Below, in pieces: positions 44,074 through 58,132 of a stretch of 64,000 bases of DNA (position 1 is its first letter; every line of letters starts with the position of its first letter). The notes beneath the pieces were generated by a model, which saw nothing but the letters and a program-made list of their open reading frames with translations, was not told the origin of the DNA and made no database searches. This stretch comes from Neoceratodus forsteri (lineage: Eukaryota; Chordata; Ceratodontiformes; Ceratodontidae), in assembly GCA_016271365.2 (NCBI GenBank), contig CM057453.1, forward strand, positions 1,092,234,001 through 1,092,298,000, in the 5' to 3' direction. The position numbers and the translations under genes are program-made.

Positions 44074-46316
44074 TATGAGAAAGAAGGAGAAGAACAAGAA
44101 GAAGGATGAGAAGAAGGAAGGAGTTAGAGCATAGGTGGGTTGTTAGGGGCAGGTCTGCTAGGGAGGCAGGTTCTACAAGGAAAGGAAAAGGAAAGGAAGG
44201 GAAAGCAAAAGAAGGAAGGAAGATCTGTAGTTAGTGGAAAGGAATGATTTAAGGAAGCATGACAGCTAGGTAGGTAGGCTGATAGATAGGAGAGGATGGA
44301 GGGAAGGCAGGAAGGAAGGAAGGAAGAAAGAAAGGAAGAAAGGGAGAGGTCAAGAGGAATGGAAGGAAGAAACAAGACTCATAAGTAGTAGGTGGGATCA
44401 TAGGATGGATGATCAGTTGGTACACTGCAAAATAAGAGGAAGAAGAGGAGAAAGAAGAAGAAGAAGAAGAAGGAAGGAGGATCACAGGACAGTTAGGTTG
44501 AAAGAGAAGCTGGTTGATAGTAACGAAGGATTGGAGACAGGGAAAAGGAAGGGAAGGGAAGGAAGGAAGGAAGATGGATGATAGATAAGAAGTAGGTGGG
44601 ACAGAAGGATGCTTGATAAGACAGTAGTTTCATAGCTAGGAGGAAGCATGAATTAAGAAGGACTGTAGACAGGAGGTAGGTAGGAAAGAAGAAAGAGAAG
44701 AAGGTGTAAAACAAGAGAGGGAGGGAGGACGGAAGGACGTCCTGTAGTTAGTAGGAAGGAGGGAAGGAAGGAAAGAAAGGAGGAAGACCTGTAGTTAGTA
44801 AGAAGGAGAGCAGGAAAGAAGCATGACAGGAAGGGAGGTTGGTAGATACAAAAGGAAGGATGGACGGAAGGAAGGAGGGAAGATCTGAAGTTAGTAGGAA
44901 GTAGGGCAAGAAGGAAGCCTGACTGGTAGGTAGGCTGGTAGATACAAGAAGGACAGAGGAGGAGGAAGGAAGGAAGGAAGGAAGGAAGGAAGGAAGGAAG
45001 GAAGGAAGGTAGGTTTATTCCTAGAGAGGAGGAAGAAAGGATGATTAGCAGAGGGTGGAAGGACGGAAGCAAAGAAGGAAGGAAGGAAAATTGGTCATTC
45101 TGGGAAGGAAGGAAGGAAGATCTGTAGTTAGTAGGAAGGAGGCAGGAAACAAGCCTGACTGGTAGGTAGGTTGGTAGATACAAGAAGGAAGGAAGGAAGG
45201 AAGGAAGGAAGGAAGAAGGAAGGAAGGAAGACACGTAGTTAGTATGAAGGAGGGCAGAAAAGATACATGACTGGTAGATAGGTTGGTAGATACAAAAGGA
45301 GGGAAGGAAGGAAGGAAGATCTGAAGTTAGTAGGACGTAGGGCAAGAAGGAAGCCTGACTGGTAGGTAGGTTATAGATTAAAAGGAAGGAAGGAAGGTAG
45401 ATTAAGTTAGTAGGAAGTAGGGCAAGAAGGAAGCCTGACTGGTATGTAGGTTGGAAGATACAAGAAGGACAGGAAAGGAGGAAGGAAGGAAGGAAACAAG
45501 GAAAGAAGAAAGGAAGGAAGGAGGAAGGAAGGTTTATTCATAGAGAGGAGGAAGAAAGGAAGATTAGCAGAGGGTGGAAGGATGGAAGCAAAGAAGGAAG
45601 GAAGGAAAATTGGTCATTCTGGGAGGGTGGGAAGGATGGATGGAAGGAAGGAAGGAAGGAAAGAAGGAAGGACGATCAGTAGATAGTAGGAAGAAGGCAG
45701 GAAACAAACCTGACTGGCAGGTAGGTTGGTAGATACAAGAAGAAGGAAGGAAGGAAGGAAGGAAGATCTGTAGTTAGTAGGAAGGAGAGCAGGATGAAAG
45801 CCTGACTGCTAGCTAGGTTGGTAGATACGAGAGGATGGAAGGAAGGAAGGAAGGATGGAAGGAATGAAGGAAGGTCGGTTTATTCATAGAGAGGAGGAAA
45901 AAAGGAAGATTAGCAGAAGGTGGAAGAATGGAAGCAAAGAAGGAAGGAGGGAAGATTGGTCATTCTGGGAAGAAAGGAAGAATCAAAGGAAGGAAGGAAG
46001 GAAGATCTGCAGTTTGTAGGAAGGAGGCAGGAAACAAGCCTGAATGGTAGGTAGGTTGGTAGATACAAGAAGAAGGAAGGAAGGAAGAAGGAAGATCAGA
46101 AGTTAGTAAGAAGAAGAGCAGGATGGAAGCCTGACTGCAAGCTAGGTGTTTAGATACAAGAAGAATGAATGAAGGAAGGAAGGAGGGAGGGAAGGAAGGA
46201 AGGGAGGAAGGAAGATCTGAGATAAGTGGGACGGAAGGAAAGCAGGAATGAAGCATGACAGGGATTGAGGTTGGTAGATACAAGAGGAAAGATGGAGGGA
46301 GTGGGAGGGAGGGAGA

Positions 46317-46321
46317 GAGAG

Positions 46322-46392
<71 letters not shown>

Positions 46393-48208
46393 ATAGATCA
46401 GTAGTAGGTGGGATTGAATGATAGATGATTGTTCAATATGTTGGTAGACAGAAGGAATACAGGGAAGAAGAAGACGAAATGGAGGAGAAGAAGGAAGGAA
46501 TACATGTTGGTAGAAAGGAAGGCAGCTAGTTAGGAAGAAAACATACGGAGAGGAAGGAAGGAAGATCAGTGGTGGTGGTGGGAAGGAAGGATGGTTGATA
46601 GGTAGGTATTTTGCTAAAAAGGAAGAAGAAGAAGAAGAAGGAAGAAAGTAGATAGGTAAAAAGAATGTCAGGTTGGTAGCAAAGAGGAAAGAGAAATAGG
46701 AGGTAAGTAAAAAGACTGAGGAAGGGGAGGGAAGGGAAAGAGCAGGTTGAAAGGAAAGAAAAGGGGAGGGAGCGAGTGAAGAAAGAAGGAAGGAAAGACA
46801 CATAACAGATCAGTAGTAGGTGTGAGAGAAGGATGGTTGATCGGTATTTAGTTTGGGAGACAGGAGGAAGGAAGAAAAAAGAAGGAAGGAAGATAGGATG
46901 TATGTGGGTAGGAAAGAAGGAAGAGAAGGAACTGAAAAGGAAGTGATGGAGGGAGTGAGGGAGGACGGAAGGAAGGAAGATCAGTTGGGGAAGGAAGGAA
47001 TATCTGTAGATGTTGATAAGGAAGTCAAGAAGGAAGCATGACAAGAAGGGAGGTTGGTGGATACGAGAGGAAGGAAGGGAGGAAGGAAGATCTGTGGTGG
47101 TGGTATGGAAGGATGGTTGATAGGTAGATAATTTGCTAGAAAGGAAGAAGAAGAAGGAAGAAAGATAAGTAGAAAGGAAGTCAGGTAGATAGCAAAGAGA
47201 GAAGAGAAAGAGGAGGAAAGGAATCAAAAGATTGAGGAAGGGGAGGGATTGGAAGAAGGTGGATGAAAGGAAAGAAAAGGGGAGGGAGGGAAGGAAAGAA
47301 GGAAGAGAAGGACTATAAAGAAAGTGATGGAGGGAGGGAAGTTTGAAGGAAGGAAGGAAGGAAGGGAAGCAGGAGGGCAGGAAGAAAGGAAGAAAGGAAG
47401 GAAGGAGGAAAGGAGGGAAGGAAGGAAGGAAGATCTATGATTAGTGGGAAGGAAGGCAGGAATGAACCATGACAGGGATGGAGGCTGCAGATAAGAAAGA
47501 GTGTGAAAGAAAGAAAGCATAGAAAGAAGATAGATCAGTAGTAGGTGAAATTAGCTGAGGATGACCTGGTCTCATATCTAGAGTAGAAGGAAGAAGGGTA
47601 AGAAGAAGAAATGGAGGGGAAGAAAGAAGGAATATACGATGGTTGAAAGGAAGGCAGCTAGGAAGGAAGGAAGGAAAGAAGGAAGGAAAATCCGTTAAGG
47701 AAGGAAGGAAGGAAGATCCTTGGTGATGGGATGAAAGAATGGTTGATAGGTAGGTAGTTTGCTAGAAAGGAAGAAGAAGAAGAAGAAGGAAGAGAGTAGA
47801 TAAGTAGATAGAAAGGAAGTCAGGTAGATAGCAAAGAGGGAAGAGAAAGAGGATGAAAGGAACAAAAAGAATGAGGAAATGGAGGGTAAGGAAGAAGGAG
47901 GATGAAAGGAAAGGAAAGGGGAGGAAGGGAAGAAAGACGGAAGGAAAGACGATAACATATCAGTAGTAGGTGGTCGATAGGTAGGTAGTCTTTTAGATAG
48001 GAGGAAGGAAGAAAAAAGGAAGGAAGATAGGATGTGTGGGGGAAAGAAGGAAGAGAAGGAATTGAAAAGGAAGTGATTGAGGAGGAGGGCGGCAGAAGGA
48101 AGGAAGGAGGGAAGGAAGGAAGGTCGGTCTGTGATCAGTGGGAAGGAAGGCAGGAATTAAGCATGACAGGGATTGAGGATGGTAGACACAAGAGGAAAGA
48201 GGGAGGGA

Positions 48209-48266
<58 letters not shown>

Positions 48267-48641
48267 AGAGGATAGATCAGTAGTAGGAGGGATTGAAGGA
48301 TAGATGATTGTTCGATATGTTGGAAGGAAGGGAAAAAGGAAAAATGGAAGAGAAGAAGGAAGGAATATACTGGTTGAAAGGAAGGCAGCTAGTTAGGAAG
48401 GTAAGATAATGGAGGGAAGGAAGGAAGGAAGCGAAGGAAGGAAGGAAGGAAAGGAGTAGATTCCACACGTTTTGGAAGATAGGATGAAGGAAGGAAGGAA
48501 TGGAAGGAAGGAAGGAATAAGGAAGGAAGGAAGGAAGGAAGGAAGATCTGTGGTTAGTGAGAAGGAAGGCAGAAATGAAGCATGACAGGAGGGAGGGAGT
48601 TGCAGTAAGTACAAGGAAAGAGGAGGGAGGCACAGAGAGAG

Positions 48642-48712
<71 letters not shown>

Positions 48713-50847
48713 GAACAGATGAGTAGAAGGTGGGATTGAAGGATAGATGATTGTTCAGTATGTTGGTAGATAGGATGAAGGGGAAGAAGAAGAAGAAGAA
48801 ATGGAGGAGAAGAAGGAAGGAATACAGGTTGGTTGAAAGTAAGGCAGCTAAGAAGAAGAAGAAGGAGGAAGGAAAGAAGGCTGAAAGGAAGATCAGTTGG
48901 GGAAGGAAGGAAGGAAGGAAGACTGATCAGTGGAGGTGGAATGGAAGGATGATTGATAGGTAGGTAGTTTGCAAGAAAGGAAGAAGAAGAAGGAAGGAAG
49001 AAAGTAGATAAGAAGGGAGAAAGGAAGTCAGGTAGATAGCAAAGAGGGAAGAGAAAGAGGAGGAAAGGAACATAAAGATGGTGGAAAGGGGAAAGGAAGA
49101 AGGAGGCTGAAAGGGAAGAAAAGGAGGGAGAAAGAAAGAAGGAAGGAAAGACGATAACAGATCAGTAGTAGGTGTGACAGAAGGATCGTTGATAAGTAGG
49201 TAGGTAGTATGGTAGACTGGAGGAAGGAAGGAAAAAAGGAAGCAAGATAGATGTAGGTGGGGAGGGAAAGAAGGAAGCCAAGGAAGTCTAGAAAGAAGCA
49301 TGTGGGCAAGGAGGAAGGAAGGAAGGAAGGAAGGAAGGAAGGAAGGAAGGAAGGAAGATCTGTGATCAGTGGGAAGGAAGGCAGGCATAAAGCATGACAG
49401 GGAGGGAGGTTGGTAGATATAACGGGAAGAAGAAGAAATGGAGAAGAACAAGGAAGGAATATACGTTGATTGAAAGAAAGGCAGCTAGTTAGGAAGGAAG
49501 GAAGAAAGGAAGGAAGGAAGATCAGTTGAGGAAGGAAGGAAGGAAGATCAGTGGTGGTGGGAAGGAAGGATGGGTGATAGGTAGGTAGTTTGCTAGAAAG
49601 GAAGAAGAAGATGAAGGAAGAAAGTAGATAGGTAGAAAGGATGTCAGGTTAATAGCATAGAGGGAAGAGAAAGAGGAGGAAAGGAACAAAAAGATTGAGG
49701 AAGTGGAGGGAAAGGAAAGAGAAGGATGAAAGGAAAGAAAAGGGGAGGGAGGAAAGAAAGAAGGAAGGAAAGACACAAAACAGATCAGTAGTAGGTGTGA
49801 CAGCAGGATGGTTGATAGGTAGGTAGTTTGGTAGACAGGGGGGAGGAAGGAAGGAAAAAGAAGGAAGGAAGACAGGATGTAGGTGGGTAGGAAAGAAGGA
49901 AGAGATGGAATTGAAAAGAAAGTGATGGAGGGAGGGAGGGAGGGAGGATGGAGGGAAGGAAGGAAGGAATATAACTGGTGGTGGGAAGGAAGGATGGTTG
50001 ATAAGTAGGTAGTTGCTATAGAAAGGAAGAAGAAGGAAAAAGTAGATAAGTTGATAGAAAGGAAGTCAGGTAGGTAGCAAAAGAGGGAAAAAGAAACAAG
50101 GGGACTGTGAAGGGGCAGGAAGGACAGAGGAGGATGAAAGGAAAGGAAAGGAAAGGAAAGGAAAGGAAAGGAAAGGAAAGGAAAGGAAAGGAAAGGAGAG
50201 GAAAGGATTGAAGATCAGTTCAGAAAGGAAGGAAGATCAGTTCAGGAATGCAGAAAGGAATGAAGGAAGGAAGGAAGCTCTGTATTCAGTGTTAAGGAAG
50301 TCAGGAAGGAAGCATGACAGGTTAGGAGGGTGAAGGATATGAGAGGAAGGAAGGAAGGAAGAAAGAAAGGAAGATCAGTGGTGGTGGGATGGAAGAATGG
50401 TTGATAAGTAGGTAGTTTGCCAGAAAGGAAAAAGAAGAAGGAAGAAGGTAGATAAGTAGGTAGAAAGGAAGTTAAGTAGATAGCAAAGAGGGAAGAGAAA
50501 GAAGAGCAAAGGAAAAAAGACTGGAAAGGGAGAGATGGGAAGAAGGAGGATGAAAGGAAAGAAAAGGGGAGGGAGGGAAGAAAGAACAAATGAAAGACGA
50601 TAACAGATCAGTAGTAGGTGTGACTGAAGTATGGTTCAAAGCTAGGTAGTATGGAAGACAGGAGGAAGGAAGGAAGAAAAATGCAGGAAGGAAGATAATA
50701 TGAAGGTGGGTAGGAAAGAAGGAAGAGAAGGAATTGAAAAGGAAGTGATGGAGGGAGGGAGGAAGGAAGGAAGGAAGATCTCTGATCAGTGGGAAGGAAG
50801 GCAGGAATGAAGCATGGCAGGGAGGGAGGTTGGTAGATACAAGAGGA

Positions 50848-50918
<71 letters not shown>

Positions 50919-52336
50919 GAAGGAAGGATAGGTCCGTAGTAGGTGGGATTGAATGATAGATGATTGTTCAATATGTTGGTAGATAGAAGGAATAAGGAGA
51001 AGAAGAAGAAATGGAGGAGAAGAAGTAAGGAATATACGTTGATTGAAAGGAAGGCAGCTAGTTAGGAAGGAAAGATATGGAGGGAAAGGAAGGAAGGAAT
51101 GAAAGGAAGGATGGAAGGAAGCATGACAGGGATGGAGGCTGGTAGATACAAGAGGAAAGAGAGAGGGTGGGAGGGAAAGGAAGAAAGAAAAAAGAAAGAA
51201 AGAAAGAAAGAAAGAGAGGATAGATCAGTAGTAGGTGCAACTGAAGGATAGATGATTGTTCGGTATCTTGGTAGTTAGAAGGAAGAAAGGGAAGAAGAAG
51301 AAGAAGAAATGGAGGGGAAGAAGGAAGGAATATAGGTTGGTTGAAAGGAAGGCAGTTAGGAAGGAAGGAAGGAAGGAAGATCAGTGGTGGTGGGAAGAAA
51401 GGATGTTTGATAGCTAGGTAGTTTGTTAGAAAGGAAGAAGAAGAATAAGGAAGAGATTAGATAAGTAGATAGAAAGGAAGTCAGGTAGATAGCAAAGAGG
51501 GAAGAGAAAGAGGGGAAAGGAACAAAAGAATGAGGAAGGAGGGTAGAAGAAGTGAGGATGAAAGGAAAGAAAAAGGGAGGGAAGGAAGGAAAGAGACTAT
51601 ACATCAGTAGTATGTGTACAGAAGGATGGTTGATAGGTAGGTAGTCTGATAGATAGAGGAGGAAGGAAAAGAAGGAAGGAAGATAGGATGTAGGTGGGTA
51701 GGAAAGAAGGAAGAGAAGGAATTGAAAAGGAAGTGATGGAGGGAGGGAGGAAGGAAGGAAGGAAGGAGGAAGAAGGAAGGAAGGAAGGAAGGAAGGAAGG
51801 AAGGAAGGAAGGAAGATCTGTGATCCGTGGGAAGGAAGGCAGGAATGAAGCATGACAGGGATTGAGGGGAAGGAGAGAGAAAGAAAGAAAGAAAGAAAAA
51901 AAGAAAGAAAGAAAGAGGGGATAGATCAGTAGTAGGTGGGATTGAATGATAGATGATTGTTCCATATGTTGGTAGATATAAGGAATAAGGGGAAGAAGAA
52001 GAAATGGAGGAGGAGAAGAAGGAAGGAATGTACGTTGGTTGAAAGGAAGGCAGCTAGTTAGGAAGGTAAGATATGGAGGGAAAGGAAGGAAGGAAGGAAT
52101 GAATATCTGCAGGTGGTGTTAAGGAAGTCAGGAAGGAAGAAAGCATGTGAGGGAGGGAGGTTGGTGGATATGGAAGGAAGGAAGGAAGGAAGGAAGGAAG
52201 GAAGATCAGTTGGGGAAGGAAGGAAGGAAGGAAGGAAGGAAAAAGGATCTGTGGTTAGTGGGAAGGAAGGTAGGAATGAAGTATGACAGGGAGGGAGGGA
52301 GGTTGGTAGGTACAAGAGGAAAGAGGGAGGGAGAGA
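46317..52336 (+). repeat. GAAA/GGAA satellite, block III, irregular part
   Basis: (GAAA)n tracts appear here at about 46317-46393, 48211-48267, 48641-48712, 50850-50917, 51180-51216 and 51881-51917. Each sits between a GTAGATACAAGAGGAAAGA-like left side and GATAGATCAGTAGTAGG on the right. Other shared segments are ATTGTTC(A/C)(A/G)TATGTTGGTAG, AAGGAAGTCAGGTAGATAGC and AAAGAAGGAAGAGAAGGA. Spacing of tracts is irregular, from about 330 to 2200 bp. No gene is present. Confidence 0.9.
50137..50201 (+). repeat. (GGAAA)n pentanucleotide tract
   Basis: About 13 units of GGAAA with one late interruption (GGAGA). Tetramers dominate the rest of the array. Confidence 0.9.
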
Positions 52337-53132
52337 GAGAAAGAAAGAAAGAAGAAAGAAGAAAGAAAGAAAGAAAAGAAAGAAAAGAAAGAATGAGACA
52401 GAGGATAGATCGGTAGTAGCAACTGAAGGATAGATGATTGTCTGCATCTTGGTGAAGTTAGACGAAGAAGGGAAGAAGAAGAAGAAATGGAGGGAAGAAG
52501 GAAGCCAAATATAGGTTGGTTGGAAAGGAAGGCAGCTAGGAAGGAAGGAAAATCATTGAGGAAGAAGGAAGGAAGGAAAGGAAGGAAGGAAGGAAGAACA
52601 TCATTGGTGGTGGTAAGAAGGATGTTTTGATGCAAGGTAGTTTGTTAGAAAGGAAGAAGAAGAAGGAAGGAGTGATAAGTAGCTAGAAAGGAAGTCAGGT
52701 AGATAGCAAAGAGAGAAGAGAACGAGGGGAAGGAACAAAAAAGAATGAGGAAGGGTAGGGTAGGGAAGAAGGAGGATAAAAGGAAATAAAAGGGGAGGGA
52801 GGGAAGAAAGAGGGAAGGAAAGATGATAAAACATCAGTAGTATGAGTGACAGAAGGATGGTTGATAGGTAGGTAGTCTGGTAGACAGGAGGAAGGAAGGA
52901 AAAGAAGGAAGGAAGATAGGATGTAGGTGGGTAGGAAAGAAGGAAGAGAAGGAATTGAAAATGAAGTGACAGAGGGAGGGAGAAAGGAAGGAAGGAAGGA
53001 AGGAAGGAAGGAAGGAAGGAAGATCTGTGATCCGTGGTAAGGAAGGCAGGAATGAAGCATGACAGGGATTGAGGTTGGTAGATACAAGAGGAAAGATGGA
53101 GGGAGGGAGGGAGAGAGAGGGAAAGAAAGAAA

Positions 53133-53188
<56 letters not shown>

Positions 53189-54182
53189 GGGATAGATCTG
53201 TAGTAGGTGGGATTGAATGATAGATGATTGTTCCATATGTTGGTAGATAGAAGGAAGAAGAGGAAGAAGAAGAAGAAATGGAGGAGAAGAAGGAAGGAAT
53301 ATAGGTTGGTTGAAAGGAAGGCAGCTAGGAAGGAAGGAAGATCAGTTGGGGAAAGAAGGAAGGAAGCAAGGCAGCTAGGAAGGAAAGAAGGAAGGAAGGA
53401 GGGAAGATCAGTTGGGGAAGGAAGGAAGGAAGAGGATAGATCAGTAGTAGGAGGGATTGAAGGATTGATGAGTTATTCCATATGTTGGTAGATAGAAGGA
53501 AGAAGGAAGAAGAAAAAGGAATGGAGCGGAAGAAAGAAGGAATATAGGTTGGTTGAAAGGAAGGTAGCTAGGAAGGAAGGAAGGAAGGAAGATCAGTTGG
53601 GGAAAGAAGGAAGGAAGACAGCTAGGAAGGAAGGAAGGACGGAAGGAAAGAAGGAAGATCAGTTGTGGAAGGAAGGAAGGAAGATCAGATCAGTGGTGGG
53701 ATGGAAGGATGGAAGGATGGTTGATAGGTAGGTAGTTTGCGAGAAAGGTAGAAGAAGAAGGAAGAAAGTAGAAAACTAGGTAGAAAGGAAGTCAGGTAGA
53801 CAGCAAAGAGGGAAGAGAAAAGGAGGAAAGGAACAAAAGACTGTGGAAAGGAGGGAAGGGAAGAAGGAGGAGGATGAAAGGAAAGAAAATTGGAGGAAGG
53901 GAAGAAAGAATGAGGGAAAGACGATAACAGAACAGTAGTAGGTGTGACAGAAGGATGGTTGATAGGTAGGTAGTATGGTAGACAGGAGGAAGGAAGGAAA
54001 AAGAAGGAAGGAAGATAGGATGTAGGTGGGTAGGAAAGAAGGAAGAGAAGGAATTGAAAATGAAGTGATGGAGGGAGGGAGGAAATAAGGAAGGAAGGAA
54101 GCTAGATCTGTGATCACTGGGAAGGAAGGCAGGAATGAAGCATGACAGGGAGGGAGGTTGGTACATACAAGAGGAAAGAAAG

Positions 54183-54237
<55 letters not shown>

Positions 54238-55166
54238 GAGGGATAGATCAGTAGTAGGTGAGATTGAAAGATAGATGATTGCTCAATATGTTGGTAGATA
54301 GAAGGAATAAGGGGAAAAAGAAGAAATGGAGGAGAAGAAGGAAGGAATAAATGTTGGTTGAAAGGAAGGCAGCTAGTTAGGAAGGTAAGATATGGAGGGA
54401 AAGGAAGGAAGATCAGTTGGGAAGGAAGGAAGGAAGGAAGGAAGGAAGGAAGGAAGGAAGGAAGGAAGATCAGCTGGAGAAGGAAGGAAGCAAGGAAGGA
54501 AGATTCAATGAAGGAAGGAAGGGAGGAAGGATGGAAGGAAGGAAAGAAGATTAGTGGTGGTGGGAAACAAGACTGGTTGATAGGTAGGTAGTTTGCTAGA
54601 AAGAAAGAAGAAGAAGAGGGAAGAAATAAGATAATCAGGTAGAAAGGAAGTCATGTTGATAGCAAAGAGGGAAGGGAAGAGGAGGAAAGGAACAAAGGGA
54701 CTGAGGAAAGGGAGGGAAGGGAAGGAGGATGAAAGGAAAGGAATGAAATGGAAATGGAGGGAAGAAAGTAGGAAAGAAAAAAGATAACAGATCAGTAGCA
54801 AGAGCGACAGAAGGATGGTTGATAGGTAGGTATTTTGGTAGACAGGCGGAAAGAAGGAAGAAGAAGGAAGTAAGATGCAGCATACGTGGGTAGGAAAGAA
54901 GGAAGAGAAGGAGTTGAAAAGGAAGCGAGGGAGGGAGAGAGGAAGAGATGGAGGGCGGGAGGAAGGAAGGAAGGAAGGAAATAAGGAAGTATGAATGAGC
55001 TAACGAAGGAAGGGTGATTGATCAGTTTGGGAAGATAGGATGGTGAGAAGGAAGGAAGGAAGGAAGATCTGTGGTTAGTGGAAGGAAGGCAGGAATGAAG
55101 CATGACAGGAAGGGATAGAGGTTGGTAGATACAAGAGGAAAGAGGGAGGGAGGAGAGAGAGAGAGA
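52337..55166 (+). repeat. Satellite higher-order repeat 1 (A-B-C)
   Basis: Three (GAAA)n-headed units start near 52337 (A), 53119 (B) and 54177 (C). The type is set by the sequence after the tract: GAATGAGACAGAGGATAG plus CAACTGAAGGATAGATG (A), GATCTGTAGTAGGTGGGATT (B) and GTGAGATTGAAAGATAGATG (C). Length is about 2.83 kb. Confidence 0.82.
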
Positions 55167-55241
<75 letters not shown>

Positions 55242-55968
55242 ATGAGACAGAGGATAGATCGGTAGTAGGTGCAACTGAAGGATAGATGATTGTTCGGTAT
55301 CTTGGTAGTTAGACGGAAGAAGGGGAAGAAGAAGAAGAAATGGAGGGGAAGAAGGAAGCAATATAGGTTGGTTGAAAGGAAGGCAGCTAGGAAGGAAGGA
55401 AAATCCATTGAGGAAGGAAGGAAGGAAGGAAGGAAGATCATTGGTGGTGGTAAGAAAGGATGTTTGATAGCAAGGTAGTTTGTTAGAAAGGAAGAAGAAG
55501 AATAAGGAAGGGAGTAGATAAGTAGCTAGAAAGGAAGTCAGGTAGATAGCAAAGAGAGAAGAGAACTAGGGGGAAGGAACAAAAAGAATGAGGAAGGGTA
55601 GGGTAGGGAAGAAGGAGGATAAAAGGAAATAAAAGGGGAGGGAGGGAAGAAAGAGGGAAGGAAAGATGATAACACATCAGTAGTATGAGTGACAGAAGGA
55701 TGGTTGATAGGTAGGTAGTCTGGTAGACAGGAGGAAGGAAGGAAGATAGGATGTAGGTGGGTAGGAAAGAAGGAAGAGAAAGAATTGAAAATGAAGTGAC
55801 AGAGGGAGGGAGGGAGGAAGGAAGGAAGGAAGGAAGGAAGGAAGGAAGGAAGGAAGGAAGGAAGGAAGATCTGTGATCCGTGGTAAGGAAGGCAGGAATG
55901 AAGCATGACAGGGATTGAGGTTGGTAGATACAAGAGGAAAGATGGAGGGAGGGAGGGAGAGAGAGGGA

Positions 55969-56023
<55 letters not shown>

Positions 56024-57031
56024 GATAGATCTGTAGTAGGTGGGATTGAATGATAGATGATTGTTCCATATGTTGGTAGATAGAAGGAAGAAGAGGAAGA
56101 AGAAGAAGAAATGGAGGAGAAGAAGGAAGGAATATAGGTTGGTTGAAAGGAAGGCAGCTAGGAAGGAAGGAAGATCAGTTGGGGAAAGAAGGAAGGAAGC
56201 AAGGCAGCTAGGAAGGAAAGAAGGAAGGAAGGAGGGAAGATCAGTTGGGGAAGGAAGGAAGGAAGAGGATAGATCAGTAGTAGGAGGGATTGAAGGATTG
56301 ATGATTGTTCCATATGTTGGTAGATAGAAGGAAGAAAAGGAAGAAGAAAAAGGAATGGAGCGGAAGAAAGAAGGAATATAGGTTGGTTGAAAGGAAGGTA
56401 GCTAGGAAGGAAGGAAGGAAGATCAGTTGGGGAAAGAAGGAAGGAAGACAGCTAGGAAGGAAGGAAGGATGGAAGGAAAGAAGGAAGGAAGATCAGTTGT
56501 GGAAGGAAGGAAGGAAGATCAGATCAGTGGTGGGATGGAAGGATGGAAGGATGGTTGATAGGTAGGTAGTTTGCGAGAAAGGTAGAAGAAGAAGGAAGAA
56601 AGTAGAAAACTAGGTAGAAAGGAAGTCAGGTAGACAGCAAAGAGGGAAGAGAAAGAGGAGAAAGGAACAAAAAGACTGTGGAAAGGGAGGGAAGGGAAGA
56701 AGGAGGATGAAAGGAAAGAAAATTGGAGGAAGGGAAGAAAGAATGAGGGAAAGACGATAACAGAACAGTAGTAGGTGTGACAGAAGGATGGTTGATAGGT
56801 AGGTAGTCTGGTAGACAGGAGGAAGGAAGGAAAAAGAAGGAAGGAAGATAGGATGTAGGTGGGTAGGAAAGAAGGAAGAGAAGGAATTGAAAACGAAGTG
56901 ACGGAGGGAGGGAGGAAGGAAGGGAGGAAGGAAGGAAGGAATGAAGATCTGTGATCCGTGGTAAGGAAGGCAGGAATGAAGCATGACAGGGATTGAGGTT
57001 GGTAGATACAAGAGGAAAGAGAGAGGAGAAG

Positions 57032-57086
<55 letters not shown>

Positions 57087-58089
57087 AAAGAAAGGGATAG
57101 ATCTGTAGTAGGTGGATTGAATGATAGATGATTGTTCATATGTTGGTAGATAGAAGGAAGAAGAGGAAGAAGAAGAAGAATGGAGGAAGAAGGAAGGAAT
57201 ATAGGTTGGTTGAAAGGAAGGCAGCTAGGAAGGAAGGAAGATCAGTTGGGGAAAGAAGGAAGGAAGCAAGGCAGCTAGGAAGGAAAGAAGGAAGGTAGGA
57301 GGGAAGATCAGTTGGGGAAGGAAGGAAGGAAGAGGATAGATCAGTAGTAGGAGGGATTGAAGGATTGATGATTGTTCCATATGTTGGTAGATAGAAGGAA
57401 GAAAAGGAAGAAGAAAAAGGAATGGAGCGGAAGAAAGAAGGAATATAGGTTGGTTGAAAGGAAGGTAGCTAGGAAGGAAGGAAGGAAGATCAGTTGGGGA
57501 AAGAAGGAAGGAAGACAGCTAGGAAGGAAGGAAGGACGGAAGGAAGAAGGAAGGAAGATCAGTTGTGAAGGAAGGAAGGAAGATCAGATCAGTGGTGGGA
57601 TGGAAGGATGGAAGGATGGTTGATAGGTAGGTAGTTTGCGAGAAAGGTAGAAGAAGAAGGAAGAAAGTAGAAAACTAGGTAGAAAGGAAGTCAGGTAGAC
57701 AGCAAAGAGGGAAGAGAAAAGGAGGAAAGGAACAAAAGACTGTGGAAAGGAGGAAGGGAAGAAGGAGGGATGAAAGGAAAGAAATTGGAGGAAGGGAAGA
57801 AAGAATGAGGGAAAGACGATAACAGAACAGTAGTGGGTGTGACAGAAGGATGGTTGATAGGTAGGTAGTATGGTAGACAGGAGGAAGGAAGGAAAAAGAA
57901 GGAAGGAAGATAGGATGTAGGTGGGTAGGAAAGAAGGAAGAGAAGGAATTGAAAATGAAGTGATGGAGGGAGGGAGGAAATAAGGAAGGAAGGAAGCTAG
58001 ATCTGTGATCACTGGGAAGGAAGGCAGGAATGAAGCATGACAGGGAGGGAGGTTGGTACATACAAGAGGAAAGAGGGAGGGAGGTAGAG

Positions 58090-58132
<43 letters not shown>

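Larger units (their letters stand above)
35779..46316 (+). repeat. GGAA-rich complex satellite, block II part 3
   Basis: Same monomer family as part 2. Longest pure GGAA runs are about 35836-35898, 37925-37970 and 43806-43870. Pentameric GGAAA runs occur near 39826-39860 and 41508-41532. Five MITE copies lie within. Monomer order varies and no strict higher-order period was recognised by eye. No gene is present. Confidence 0.92.
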